The notes: generated by a model from the letters alone, not told the origin. A DNA stretch of 64,000 nt from Elusimicrobia bacterium RIFOXYA2_FULL_39_19 (GCA_001800285.1 MGVC01000081.1:1-64000), one strand, 5' to 3'; numbered from the stretch's first letter, positions 1-8,182 are shown. A program made the numbers and translations.

Positions 1-89
1 TTTTAACCGAGACCCGCCTTATGGACAGCCGGATAACCTTAATCGGCGAAGCTATAACCAAGGGGGCGCTGTGGTTGGAAAAGGAATGA
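1..89 (+). CDS. 3' end of an unrecognised gene (partial)
   Basis: An open frame enters from the left edge and stops at TGA 87-89. The visible 28 residues end ...GALWLEKE and match nothing I recognise. Its stop overlaps the ATG of the next small ORF in an ATGA arrangement (86-89), so the two are probably translationally coupled in one operon of the mobile element. Nothing can be said about function from this fragment. Confidence 0.5.
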   Translation, partial: LTETRLMDSRITLIGEAITKGALWLEKE

Positions 90-190
90 AAAAACAAGCA
101 GGAAGAATATTAAGAAGCTTGTTGAAAGAAGGCTATATAAGTTCGGAGGCTGCAGTATCTATTACTAAAAAATTATCGGACAAAACTAAG

Positions 191-237
191 TGCGTATTTT
201 AATGAAAGTGGACACCTGTTTTAATCCATGGTGGACA
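191..237. repeat. IS21 end distal to istA: two tandem terminal repeats
   Basis: Two copies of the pattern TTTTAA-N5/6-GTGGACA start at 197 and 219, 22 bp apart. They are the inverse complement of the repeats at the other end. In IS21 such repeats are transposase binding sites. Confidence 0.8.
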
Positions 238-369
238 CTTTCCTGAAGTTGACGTTCGGAGCGTCGCGACGAAGTCTTTTTCTTTAAGTTTAATGGTATA
301 TAGGTTACTTAAAGAAGCCCCGGTTTTATTCAAAGAACAGCCATATTTTAGAACATTAAGTAAAGCATA

Positions 370-1101
370 TCAAACAGTTAACTTTTTTCTCATAGACTCG
401 CCTTTAAGTTCAATTCTAAAAGCATTATTCAATAATCTGTCACAAATAGCATCAGCAATAGTAGGGTCACCAATAATCTGATACCAGTCTTTAATGGGCA
501 CCTGGCTTGCAACAATAGTTGAAGAATACAGGTGCCGGTCCTCAACCAATTCCAGAAAATCTTTTCTTTCAATTTCATTCATGGGGCTTAGTCCGATATC
601 ATCTATAATAAGCAGATTGAATTTAGATAATTTTGACAAATATCTAAGATAACTGCCGTCAGCTCTTGCCTGGAACAGCGCGGTAAATAGTTTTGGCGCC
701 CGGATATATGAAACAGTATAGCCAGCCCTGCAGGCCGTGTTTCCAATTGCGCAGGCAATATAAGTTTTTCCTACGCCAGTAGGGCCGCTTATCAGGACGT
801 TTTGATGATTTTCTATCCATTTACTGTTTTGCAATTCCAGTATTACCTGTTTGTGCAACCCGCGCTGATGCTTATAATCCATGTCTTCAATGCACGCCTG
901 TTGCTTTAATTTGGCATCACTTAGCAATCTCAGCAATTTCCTGTTTTCCCTGGTAGTCAGTTCCGCGTCAAGCAGCAGCCCGATAAATTCTTCATGGGTT
1001 AAATCCGTCCGTTTTGGTTTTTCCATGAGCTCTTTAAATGTTTGAGCCATTCCTGCCAGTTTCATACCCTGCATTTTTGCAACCGTCTGTTCATTTAACA
1101 T
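370..1101 (-). CDS. istB: IS21 transposition helper ATPase IstB
   Basis: 243 aa. AAA+ ATPase of the DnaC/IstB family, which assembles on target DNA and activates the IstA transposase. Walker A is GPTGVGKT (about residues 106-113) and Walker B is LLIIDDIG (about 163-170). Sensor/arginine elements follow (VASQVPIKDW, ICDRLLNNAFRIEL). The length is typical. Its start codon lies 7 bp inside the end of istA, so the two genes are translationally coupled. No truncation is seen. Confidence 0.95.
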   Translation of the reverse strand: MLNEQTVAKMQGMKLAGMAQTFKELMEKPKRTDLTHEEFIGLLLDAELTTRENRKLLRLLSDAKLKQQACIEDMDYKHQRGLHKQVILELQNSKWIENHQNVLISGPTGVGKTYIACAIGNTACRAGYTVSYIRAPKLFTALFQARADGSYLRYLSKLSKFNLLIIDDIGLSPMNEIERKDFLELVEDRHLYSSTIVASQVPIKDWYQIIGDPTIADAICDRLLNNAFRIELKGESMRKKLTV

Positions 1102-2663
1102 AAACTGCCTCCTGGTTTATAGTACCCTTCGCCTCTTATATTTTCATGCACGGGCGATATGTTTTCTATTTTACTGCTGGATAAATCTGATTGTTTGTCC
1201 AAACCCTTTACAAGAATAGCCTTTATGTTTCTGTAAGAAAATACTTTGAATTTTACCGCTCTCTTACAGGCATTCTCCAGCCTTTCTTTGCCGTAATATT
1301 CAAGCAGCCTCATTATCCCCAGGCACGACCTGTAGCTCTGCTGAATAAATATTCTTCTTTCAAAAATATTTTTTATTACTTCAACAGTGTTGGGGCCCAC
1401 CGTCTCGGCCCGCGTAAGCATCTTTGAAGGCGTCTGGTCAAGATATTTCCTGTGCGATTCAGGCATATGCTCCGGATTTGTTGTGTAACTGCACTTTTCG
1501 TAACTCCTTACATGACTGGCCTGTCTTGAGCCTTTGTAAAATATCTCAACTGTGTTTTCTGTAATTCTTGCGTCCACAGACTCATGTATCAGCTGATAAG
1601 CTACACTGTAGTAATGGCTGTTTATGTCTATGTGATAGTCTACGTTTACCCGGCACTTTTTCCAGTCAGCATACTCATAACGCACTCCCGGTAATGCCAG
1701 CGCTGCCGGCTTATCAAGGCTTTCAAATAATTCCTTCCTGGATTTGTTTATTTTCTGCATCTTCCTGTGGTTAAGTTTTTCCAGCAATTCACCAACTGAC
1801 TGGTTAAATTCACTTAGACTGTAAAAAATCCTGTTCCTCAAACAGGCAAGGATCCACCGCTGCGCAAGCAAGACCGCGGCTTCTACTTTCGCTTTATCCT
1901 TGGGCTTGGCCACCCGGGCTGGTATCACTGCAAACCCATAATGTTGCGCTAAACACAGATAACTCCGGTTTATTTCTGGCTCATACCTGCAGGCCTTATT
2001 TATCCCGCTTTTAAGATTATCCGGCACAACTATATGCGGCGCACAACCAAAATATTCAAACGCACGCACATGGCTCATTAGCCAGTCCTGTGTACTTTGC
2101 GTGAAACTCGCTTCTGCGTAGGTATAACTGCTGGCTCCCCAGGCTCCTACAAATAATTCTGTCGGTTTTACCTGTCCGGTATCCCTGTCAACTATACCTG
2201 GCCCATCACAGTAATCTACAAATAATTTCTCCCCGGCCTTATGTGTTTGCCTCATACAGATGGTAAGTTTCTTTTTCCACCGGCTGTATAACAGGCAAAA
2301 CATTTCATACTGGTAGCCTGTATCAATATTTTCCTGCTTATATTCAGCCCATAATAACTGTAAGGTCACTCCTTTCTTTTTTAATTCGTTATGCAAATAT
2401 TCAAAGTCTGGCGCTGTCCGGACTGTTCCGGGTTCCGAGCACCCTTTCTTCTGGCTGCTGGAAAGCTTTTCTTCCAGTTGGGTATCATTCAGAGTTTTGT
2501 CCGCTGCCCAGTTTATGCCACTCCTTTTGGCTAAGGCCAGGTAGTTTGAAACTGTCTGTCTTCCAACATTGCAGCTTAACCCAATTTGTCTGGCGCTTAA
2601 TTCGTTCTCATATCTCAGCCGCAATATTTCTCGCATTTTTATCATGCTTATCTTCTCCTGCAT
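1095..2663 (-). CDS. istA: IS21 transposase IstA (DDE)
   Basis: 522 aa. It cuts and joins the IS ends. An N-terminal helix-turn-helix (about residues 6-45, including LSARQIGLSCNVGRQTVSNY) is followed by an rve-type DDE catalytic core. The first Asp is in KLFVDYCDGPG (about 150), the second in HIVVPDNLKSG (about 215) and the Glu in DKAKVEAAVLLAQRW (about 260). A C-terminal Mu-type domain follows. The four-copy repeat end at 2769-2861 lies just upstream of its start, where its promoter must also be. Full length and apparently functional. Confidence 0.95.
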   Translation of the reverse strand: MQEKISMIKMREILRLRYENELSARQIGLSCNVGRQTVSNYLALAKRSGINWAADKTLNDTQLEEKLSSSQKKGCSEPGTVRTAPDFEYLHNELKKKGVTLQLLWAEYKQENIDTGYQYEMFCLLYSRWKKKLTICMRQTHKAGEKLFVDYCDGPGIVDRDTGQVKPTELFVGAWGASSYTYAEASFTQSTQDWLMSHVRAFEYFGCAPHIVVPDNLKSGINKACRYEPEINRSYLCLAQHYGFAVIPARVAKPKDKAKVEAAVLLAQRWILACLRNRIFYSLSEFNQSVGELLEKLNHRKMQKINKSRKELFESLDKPAALALPGVRYEYADWKKCRVNVDYHIDINSHYYSVAYQLIHESVDARITENTVEIFYKGSRQASHVRSYEKCSYTTNPEHMPESHRKYLDQTPSKMLTRAETVGPNTVEVIKNIFERRIFIQQSYRSCLGIMRLLEYYGKERLENACKRAVKFKVFSYRNIKAILVKGLDKQSDLSSSKIENISPVHENIRGEGYYKPGGSLC

Positions 2664-2768
2664 AAAATAAAACCTCCTTGCAAAGGCATAAATTTATCCT
2701 TTGAGGTTCTATTTTACCGATTTTTGTCTTTTATTGGGGTTTTACTTCAGGAAGGTGTTTCTTTGCAG

Positions 2769-2861
2769 TGTCCACCATGCTTTAAAACTGCTGTCCATCA
2801 TCCTTAAAATGGGTGTCCATCATGGATTAAAACAACTGTCCATCATGCGTTAAAATACACA
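2769..2861. repeat. IS21 end proximal to istA: four tandem terminal repeats
   Basis: Four copies of TGTCCAYCAT-N3-TTAAAA start at 2769, 2792, 2814 and 2837, spaced 22-23 bp (about two helical turns). They lie between the istA start and the right boundary of the IS and are probable IstA binding sites. The opposite end has only two copies. Confidence 0.85.
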
Positions 2862-3055
2862 ACTAAGGACAAACAGAAAGTAATCATAACCAAGGAGAAG
2901 ACTTAACCCCCGGGCAGAGAAGAACGCGTTTATATTCAGAACCACCCCTGCCGCTCCCCGATAATCCCGGCTGCCTTTAACATATAAAGCCATCCTTGAA
3001 AAAGTAAAGCCATATGTAAAGCGAGCAAATTTATAGAGAAAGGAGCTGATGATAT

Positions 3056-3277
3056 ATGCTTAAGAGTACAGTTAATAGACTTGACCGGCAGAAAAACAGC
3101 AAGACTCTAGACGAGCAAAGCCGCCCCCCATTCAGAGTACTCGACCTTGTTGAGCCTGCCGCCGGAGCCATTCCCGAAGCCTGTCCGGAATGCGCAGGAA
3201 CAGGAGAGTGTGGTGATGCGATTTGTTTTCTATGCGACGGGTCAGGGTGGAGCTCGGGAGGAGTGCGCGATCCTTAA
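3056..3277 (+). CDS. Small Cys-rich zinc-finger-like protein
   Basis: 73 aa. AAAGGAG about 9 nt upstream supports the ATG at 3056. The C-terminal half has two CxxC knuckles with DnaJ-like spacing: CPECAGTGEC, then CFLCDGSG (about residues 43-63), which probably bind one zinc. The N-terminal half is charged and lacks a recognisable domain. Such small DnaJ-zinc-finger-like proteins are common on phages and integrative elements, with unknown roles. Three TAAAGC-type repeats lie just upstream (2985, 3005, 3017). Confidence 0.7.
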   Translation: MLKSTVNRLDRQKNSKTLDEQSRPPFRVLDLVEPAAGAIPEACPECAGTGECGDAICFLCDGSGWSSGGVRDP

Positions 3278-3356
3278 CGACCCGGATTAGAGGTTAAGAC
3301 TATGCCGTTTATGGAAGATGCACAGTAAAACAATCAACGAAAAACAGGAGGGAACT

Positions 3357-4106
3357 ATGAATCGAGTATTTGATTTTGATGTTGTAAAAGAGGCTATCTG
3401 TATAAAAAGCAGTGGCCAGGAAATAAATCGTAAAGCTATTGTCAGGCAAGATACAGGCGAAGTGTTAGGCGTTGTGTCTGATAATTACAAACTCATACGG
3501 CATGTGGAAGCTGTGTCGTATGTGGAAGAAAATTTGAACAGGATCGGTAATTGGAAGGTTCATAAAGAGAGAACATCAAAGAACGGCGCCCATTTATTTA
3601 TAGAATACGTTTTCTCAGAGATTACCGGTGAAGTTCAGAAGGGCGATATTGTTGCCTTAAGCATGATTTTAACCAATTCCTACGACGGCATGACTCGATT
3701 TGGCTTCATGTTGGGCGCGATTAGGATTTTATGCACGAATGGTCTTAAAATCACTAACCGGTTTTTTGAACTGGTAGCGAAACACACATTTAATCTCGAT
3801 ATAACAAACCTGATAGACAATTCTCGGAAGATGGTCGATGTTTTCCACGAGAAGTTACCGGCCATCCAGAATCTTTCAAGGTTACCGCTTGCACTGCCTT
3901 TTGACGCGAGGGTTCAGGGTATAATCAACAAGGGGCTGATTCCAAGGCGGTTATCTGAGACAATACTAAAACAGGGTCAACGGGATACTACAACGGAATG
4001 GGGCATGTTTAACAGATATACCGGCGAGCTGACCCATAACTACAAAGGCTCTTACGACAGATACAATGAGCTGCAGAATCAGGTATCCGCGGAATTTGGG
4101 ATTTAA
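3357..4106 (+). CDS. DUF932 phage/plasmid-like protein
   Basis: 249 aa. It matches the DUF932 family (also called phage/plasmid-like protein), found almost only on mobile elements and without an established biochemical role. Family-typical stretches are TGEVLGVVSDNYKLI (about residues 32-46), the central SMILTNSYDGMTRFGFMLGA region and the conserved RILCTNGL. Start chosen at 3357 because CAGGAGGGA lies just upstream; an in-frame ATG at 3318 lacks such a site. The protein is on the short side for the family, but ends cleanly. Confidence 0.8.
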   Translation: MNRVFDFDVVKEAICIKSSGQEINRKAIVRQDTGEVLGVVSDNYKLIRHVEAVSYVEENLNRIGNWKVHKERTSKNGAHLFIEYVFSEITGEVQKGDIVALSMILTNSYDGMTRFGFMLGAIRILCTNGLKITNRFFELVAKHTFNLDITNLIDNSRKMVDVFHEKLPAIQNLSRLPLALPFDARVQGIINKGLIPRRLSETILKQGQRDTTTEWGMFNRYTGELTHNYKGSYDRYNELQNQVSAEFGI

Positions 4107-4548
4107 GTCCGGCAGCAACATTACGAAACTCTCAATAACTCCTGCGCCCACGAATCGGATATAGCTCGCTGAAATATAATGCGGGCTGTATCCGGTGGGG
4201 AGGCAGGAGTAATATTTGGTGTAGGGCAGAGCGGACGTTCCATGGAGGTTTTGGAAGTTTTGAAACGCCTGAATCCCTTTCGGTTGAGAAGCATCTAATT
4301 ATAAGGTGAGATAGTATTGCTCAAAGAGGCAGTAGTGGAACCGATAAATTACATGTCAGGGTAGGAAGAGCTGTATTTGGAAACAGCAATACATAGGAAA
4401 GTGCAAATTGAACCGGTTTTAAGGTCTTTGTCGTCAGAAAAAAGCTGTGAATAGACTTTTTGACTTTTATTTTGTATTATAGTGTGGGGAGGCAAAGGAA
4501 GGCGGAGCGGTATGTTAAAGATATTTTTAAGAAATTTGAAAATAGCCC
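4107..4548. other. Intergenic stretch without a recognisable gene
   Basis: About 440 bp between the DUF932 gene and the promoter of the next gene. I find no convincing ORF, tRNA or repeat in it. It is purine-rich on the plus strand and contains many stops in all frames. Confidence 0.5.
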
Positions 4549-4577
4549 TTGACTTTTATTGAAACTCGTTATATATA
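4549..4577 (+). promoter_or_regulatory. Sigma-70-type promoter
   Basis: TTGACT (4549-4554), a 17-bp spacer, then TATATA (4572-4577). It faces the winged-helix gene at 4667, with duplicated operator-like boxes directly downstream. Confidence 0.65.
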
Positions 4578-4650
4578 CATAGTGGATGGTGTGTTGGAGT
4601 AGTAAATTTTTTTTAAACTAAATCAATTACACATAGTAAATAGTGTAATT
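4578..4650 (+). promoter_or_regulatory. Two operator-like boxes plus inverted repeat
   Basis: CATAGTGGATGGTGTG (4578-4593) and CATAGTAAATAGTGTA (4632-4647) match at 12 of 16 positions and lie 54 bp apart. The second is embedded in a perfect 8-bp inverted repeat, AATTACAC (4625-4632) / GTGTAATT (4643-4650). Their position between the -10 and the start of a DNA-binding-domain protein suggests autoregulation. Confidence 0.6.
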
Positions 4651-4666
4651 TAGCGGGAGGATCAAG

Positions 4667-5359
4667 ATGTACATTACAGAGCGGGGTCATGATTTTGAAA
4701 GTGAAGGTTTTGAGAAATTTAAGAAGTTGTTTGAAAAGTATCTCGTACCATTAAATTATAAGTTCATTGATAATTTTTCCAGATTTGATGGTTACAGTCC
4801 GGATAGGGTGATTGCATTGGACGCTGGCGGAAAAACTTTATTAATTTATATAGAAATTAAGCACGACGGCCGGGACAGCACAATTAACGAACTTATTTCA
4901 AAATTTGACTCTTTGAGGAGAAAAGCTAATGACTTACATTTCTTGTTAATAGTTCCGTCTGCTAGTGAAAAAACGACACAGGCATTACGGGAGCACAAAA
5001 TTAGTTATGGAACATTAAACGGTGATTTTTATTTAGATATTTCCCCATACATTTATATATACACGAAAGAAAATATCACTTGGCCGGAATACACTATCCG
5101 CGAATTTTTTATAAAGATTGACCCCGATAAAGCTAAAAAGGTGGCAGAATATATTTTAAAAGCTGGGAATAAGGAAATAACAATTAAAGATATTGTTTTA
5201 AGAGCAGAGTTACCTCGCATAACTGTGAATGATATTATTACTTTTCTAACCAAGCGGGGTTATTTGGTTAGAACTGAACCGTCAAATCAATTCAGGCGCG
5301 GTTTTATAAGGCTATTGAACAGAGAAGGGCTTATTAAAGAATTGCAAGAAATGAAGTAA
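4667..5359 (+). CDS. Nuclease-fold-like N-terminus with C-terminal winged helix
   Basis: 230 aa with a GGGAGG Shine-Dalgarno. I do not recognise a named family. The N-terminal ~130 residues look like a restriction-endonuclease-like fold: an Asp at SPDRVIALD is followed by a hydrophobic strand ending in the ExK motif YIEIKHDG (about residues 64-71). The C-terminal ~80 residues look like a winged helix (ITIKDIVLRAELPRITVNDI, then TKRGYLVRTE). This is the layout of a transcriptional regulator built on a nuclease-like domain, or of an AbiEi-like antitoxin. It is preceded by its own promoter and operator-like repeats. No toxin-like partner is evident next to it; the next ORF is a 56-aa zinc ribbon. 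Confidence 0.6.
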   Translation: MYITERGHDFESEGFEKFKKLFEKYLVPLNYKFIDNFSRFDGYSPDRVIALDAGGKTLLIYIEIKHDGRDSTINELISKFDSLRRKANDLHFLLIVPSASEKTTQALREHKISYGTLNGDFYLDISPYIYIYTKENITWPEYTIREFFIKIDPDKAKKVAEYILKAGNKEITIKDIVLRAELPRITVNDIITFLTKRGYLVRTEPSNQFRRGFIRLLNREGLIKELQEMK

Positions 5360-5441
5360 TTGCGGATTGGAGTGGCCATGAGTTGATGAACGCGTCAAGA
5401 GCAGGCTGGTAAAAGAAGAAATTAAGGGGGAGGTGATAAAA

Positions 5442-5612
5442 ATGCGAAATAGTAATCCCAAAATGATAAAAATATTGTCCGATTATCCAACTCAGTTTCA
5501 ATGTAAGAGGTGTGGGGCAGTATGGTCTCCTTCAATAAAACCATCCTCAAATGGAAGTTTTTACAGAGGAGCATGGCAGTGTCCAGATGGCTGTAGGATG
5601 CAAAAAGGATAA
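5442..5612 (+). CDS. 56-residue zinc-ribbon protein
   Basis: Short ORF from ATG 5442 to TAA 5610-5612, preceded by GGGGGAGGTGAT, a strong ribosome binding site. The sequence has CKRCGAVW (about residues 21-28) and CPDGC (about 47-51), i.e. a CxxC...CxxxC zinc ribbon. Such small ribbons are frequent on mobile elements. Function unknown. Confidence 0.6.
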   Translation: MRNSNPKMIKILSDYPTQFQCKRCGAVWSPSIKPSSNGSFYRGAWQCPDGCRMQKG

Positions 5613-5700
5613 GCAGAATGGGATTTATCCCGGGGCAGGGCGTAATATAGAAGCTCAGAAATTTGATCGGGAGCTGATTTAAGTTTGGAGGGGGAGTAAA

Positions 5701-6678
5701 ATGGCAGTGAAGGACATAGCAAATTCAGGCGGCTGGATTAAATTGCACAGGAAACTGCTTGAAAACCCTATTATGAAGGATGCCACATTACTGCAAACGT
5801 TCATTTATTGCCTGTTGAAAGCTAATCATGAAACCAGGAAAATCGTGTTCAACAGCGAAGTAATGGAAATCAAAAGAGGTCAGTTTATAGCCGGCAGGAA
5901 TGAGGCAAGCAAGGCTCTACGTTATAAAAGTAAAATGTGGGATAGGAAGATACATATTTTGCAAAAAATTGATATTTTGACCATCAATGTGACCAACAAA
6001 TTTAGCCTTATTTCAATATTAAATTGGGAAAAATATCAGTTAAATGACCAGCCGGATGACCAACAGATGACCAACAAAAGACCAACAGATGACCAACAAA
6101 TGACCACAAACAAGAAACATAAGAATGTAAATAAAGATAACAATGAAGAGAAAGAGCAGATACAACCAGACTTTCACAGTATTGATTTAGATGGTTTTAA
6201 TAATACACAAAAGTCAAATAACATTAATACAAAATCTAATGCTTCCGGTTTAGATCCCGCTAATGTTGTTAATAAGTTTGGTTCTGACCCTTGCCCCTGT
6301 GTTGATGATGTTGCCCCTGATGTCCTTTCGCATTGGAATTCTGCCGCGAAAGAGTATCAGGGTATAGATCATAAGATTGTTTCCCCAAAAGCTAAAAAAG
6401 CCCTGGGTGAACTATTAAATCAGGGTTATTCCACTGAGGAAATAAAAACGTCCATAGGCAATTTTAAGCTGATAATCCTGGATCCGGATAAATATTTTTG
6501 GACTAAAAGATGGACTTTGGAAGAATTCTTAGTAAAAGGGTTTGAAAAGTTTCGTAAACTGGATGTGGCCCAAAAAAACTGCATTAATTACAGTAAAAGT
6601 AAATCGTTAGGAAGTGATGGTTTCAGGGTAGATCCTAAGCCCGGGGAGTTTACATCAAGAATTATCGGGCAAAAATAG
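5701..6678 (+). CDS. DnaD/phage replisome-organiser-like replication protein
   Basis: 325 aa with GGAGGGGG upstream. The N-terminal ~120 residues resemble the winged-helix initiator domain of phage replisome organisers: GGWIKLHRKLLENPIMKD, then KRGQFIAGRNEASKAL. A polar linker (about 125-200) contains two near-repeats of DDQQMT and many Asn/Lys. The C-terminal ~100 residues (VLSHWNSAAKE to EEFLVKGFEKF) resemble the C-terminal domain of phage replication proteins. The next gene is a DnaC-like ATPase, so the pair probably recruits the host helicase to the element's origin. Confidence 0.7.
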   Translation: MAVKDIANSGGWIKLHRKLLENPIMKDATLLQTFIYCLLKANHETRKIVFNSEVMEIKRGQFIAGRNEASKALRYKSKMWDRKIHILQKIDILTINVTNKFSLISILNWEKYQLNDQPDDQQMTNKRPTDDQQMTTNKKHKNVNKDNNEEKEQIQPDFHSIDLDGFNNTQKSNNINTKSNASGLDPANVVNKFGSDPCPCVDDVAPDVLSHWNSAAKEYQGIDHKIVSPKAKKALGELLNQGYSTEEIKTSIGNFKLIILDPDKYFWTKRWTLEEFLVKGFEKFRKLDVAQKNCINYSKSKSLGSDGFRVDPKPGEFTSRIIGQK

Positions 6679-6687
6679 GAGGTTAAT

Positions 6688-7407
6688 ATGCCGGCATCAA
6701 AGAAAATTAGTATGAATATCTGTAAAAGATGTGATGAGGATTTCCCGGACATTGAAATGATTAATGGGATGTGTTTGCATATTTTTGAAAAATTGGAGGG
6801 GGAGGCTCCATCTTGCGTACCGAACAAACACAAGTACTCTAGGTTTTCAAATTTTCAACAAATATCTTCAGATCATACACAAATGCTTAATTTTTGTCGC
6901 GACCAGCTTGCCAATAATTTAAGTATATATCTTGCAGGAAGGCAAGGTTGTGGGAAAAGTCATCTGGCTGCTGCTTGTGCCAGCGAGTTAAATCGGCTTG
7001 GCCGTGATGTTGTTTACAATACTTTCGCTGAATACCTTTATTCTTTAGCGGATCCAAGTTATGATGACAAAATGGAAGCGGAAAAATGGACATTGAAACA
7101 TTATGCCAGTAATGAGTATGTAATTCTCGACGACGTAGGCCAGGGGCATAGTATATCCAAACTATCTCCATTAGTCAGCAGGTTATATGATGAAAATAGG
7201 AATATTGTAATTACTTCTAATTTAAACATAGAACAATTAGCTCAGGAGATAGGCTCTGTTATTCCTTCAAGATTGACTGAAATGTGCGGTGGCAAAGATA
7301 AAATCATGTATTTTGATTTATTAGATTATAGATTATTAACGCGCGCCGAGAAAGATGCGTTTGCAGAGAAATACAAAACAGAGGCAAAAATTGATTTCCC
7401 TATTTAA
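6688..7407 (+). CDS. DnaC-like helicase loader ATPase
   Basis: 239 aa, 9 bp after the replisome-organiser gene, with AGGAGG before ATG 6688. The N-terminus has a Cys-rich segment (CKRCDEDFP, MCLHIF, SCVPN), possibly a zinc knuckle as in some helicase loaders. The AAA+ core has Walker A GRQGCGKSH (about residues 82-90) and Walker B YVILDDVG (about 143-150), plus sensor-1 IVITSNL. The family loads the replicative helicase; together with the preceding gene it forms the replication module of the element. Confidence 0.8.
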   Translation: MPASKKISMNICKRCDEDFPDIEMINGMCLHIFEKLEGEAPSCVPNKHKYSRFSNFQQISSDHTQMLNFCRDQLANNLSIYLAGRQGCGKSHLAAACASELNRLGRDVVYNTFAEYLYSLADPSYDDKMEAEKWTLKHYASNEYVILDDVGQGHSISKLSPLVSRLYDENRNIVITSNLNIEQLAQEIGSVIPSRLTEMCGGKDKIMYFDLLDYRLLTRAEKDAFAEKYKTEAKIDFPI

Positions 7408-7962
7408 AAGCATCAACATTATCGGGCAGTATGTAATGAACGCGGTATACGGCTTTACACCGGCTCGCGCTTCCTCATGTACCAGCTCCGACAGCCCGAA
7501 CAACCTTACAGCCGTTCCCCAGTACAGCTCTTACTCCGAAACCCCGACATGCCCAGTGCCCGTTATCGCTGCCCAATCTTCTACCGGCTCCGAATATGCC
7601 GCATACTGGTATTACGAAACGATATATACGCGCGAAGCAAAAGAAACGCCGGCCCACTCACCCAGCTGCTCCGTATCCCGTTTCAGCTGGACAGTTACCT
7701 CTACGGCTGGAAATTTGTATCCCGCGCGCAAAGAAACGCCTAAACAAGCCTTCCGAAAAGAGGACTACAATTGCACTTATCCCAAACGATTCCTAAGGTC
7801 AGCATGGGGAATCCGTGGTCCCGACCTACAATAACATTCAGCCATTATAAAGAATGCATGAGGGTTATGCTGTATTGACCCGTTTAATGCGATATTTTAA
7901 TTGTAGTTTGCCAGGATATAAAATAAAACTGCACCATTCAAAAATAAAAGGAGACAAAAGAT
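7408..7962 (+). other. GC-richer stretch of uncertain coding status
   Basis: About 550 bp after the DnaC-like gene. It is clearly richer in G and C than its surroundings. Three plus-strand frames are partly open. The frame that looks most gene-like is listed separately (7477-7743). From about 7830 to 7960 the composition returns to AT-rich and I see no gene before the ORF at 7963. Confidence 0.4.
7477..7743 (+). CDS. Possible small Arg-rich protein (doubtful)
   Basis: 88 aa from ATG 7477. This frame is in fact open from 7408, directly after the DnaC stop. The codons favour C in third position, unlike neighbouring A/T-ending genes, and the protein is very basic, with ARSKRNA and SRAQRNA as internal near-repeats. 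No Shine-Dalgarno is seen and no family is recognised. It may be a foreign gene fragment that lost its own start, or a chance ORF in structured DNA. A competing frame (7355-7834) is Ser/Thr/Pro-rich and looks like a shadow. Confidence 0.25.
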   Translation: MYQLRQPEQPYSRSPVQLLLRNPDMPSARYRCPIFYRLRICRILVLRNDIYARSKRNAGPLTQLLRIPFQLDSYLYGWKFVSRAQRNA

Positions 7963-8151
7963 ATGAAAAAAATACCAGATTTAAATAGAGCCTTATTCGA
8001 TGATAATGTTAGCCAAATAGTATTGTTCGGGGAATTGACATTTTCCAGCGATACCAAACATAAACATATTGTAAAAATTGAAGAAACTTATCGAAAGGAC
8101 GAATTAATCAGCATGGAAATTGTAGACATAAGCGATAGACTCCCAAAATAA
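7963..8151 (+). CDS. Small hypothetical protein
   Basis: 62 aa with AAAGGAG 7 nt before ATG 7963. It has predicted strands (IVLFGELTF, KHIVKIEETY) and ends ...DISDRLPK. I recognise no family. It lies in the small-gene section of the mobile element, between the replication module and the radical-SAM-like gene. Confidence 0.55.
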   Translation: MKKIPDLNRALFDDNVSQIVLFGELTFSSDTKHKHIVKIEETYRKDELISMEIVDISDRLPK

Positions 8152-8182
8152 GGATGGTAAACTAATTATCATCATGCGCAGA

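Larger units (their letters stand above)
191..2861 (-). mobile_element. IS21-family insertion sequence, complete (2671 bp)
   Basis: Both transposition genes (istA, istB) are intact on the minus strand and overlap by 7 bp, as is usual in IS21. The ends are imperfect inverted repeats: TGCGTATTTTAA at 191 and its counterpart TTAAAATACACA ending at 2861. The element is flanked by direct copies of ACTAAG (185-190 and 2862-2867), the short target duplication expected of IS21. Multiple subterminal TGTCCAYCAT...TTAAAA repeats lie at each end. All parts needed for transposition look intact, so it may still be active. Confidence 0.95.
86..2906 (+). pseudogene. Small ORF split by the IS21 insertion
   Basis: ATG at 86 follows AAGGA (81-85) and overlaps the upstream stop. 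The frame runs 35 codons to 190, where an IS21-family element is inserted. As it stands it ends at TAA 200-202 after three IS-encoded codons (38 aa). Removing the IS and one copy of the 6-bp duplication (185-190 / 2862-2867) rejoins the frame exactly, and it continues 2868-2906 to TAA, giving a basic, lysine-rich protein of 47 aa. The function is unknown. The clean restoration shows that this was the pre-insertion gene and that the insertion is recent. Confidence 0.7.

Noticed and set aside
2985..3025. Three TAAAGC repeats as replication iterons
   Set aside because: Only three short copies with uneven spacing (20 and 12 bp); too little to call an origin.
3318..3356. Upstream ATG for the DUF932 gene
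   Set aside because: It has no Shine-Dalgarno, while ATG 3357 follows AGGAGG and begins with family-like sequence.
4441..4480. TTGACT and TATAGT near 4459-4482 as a promoter
   Set aside because: Spacing is only about 12 bp; the site at 4549-4577 has the correct 17-bp spacing.
7355..7834. 159-codon plus-strand ORF after the DnaC-like gene
   Set aside because: Ser/Thr/Pro-rich, overlaps the DnaC end, no ribosome site; a neighbouring frame is more gene-like. Treated as a shadow.
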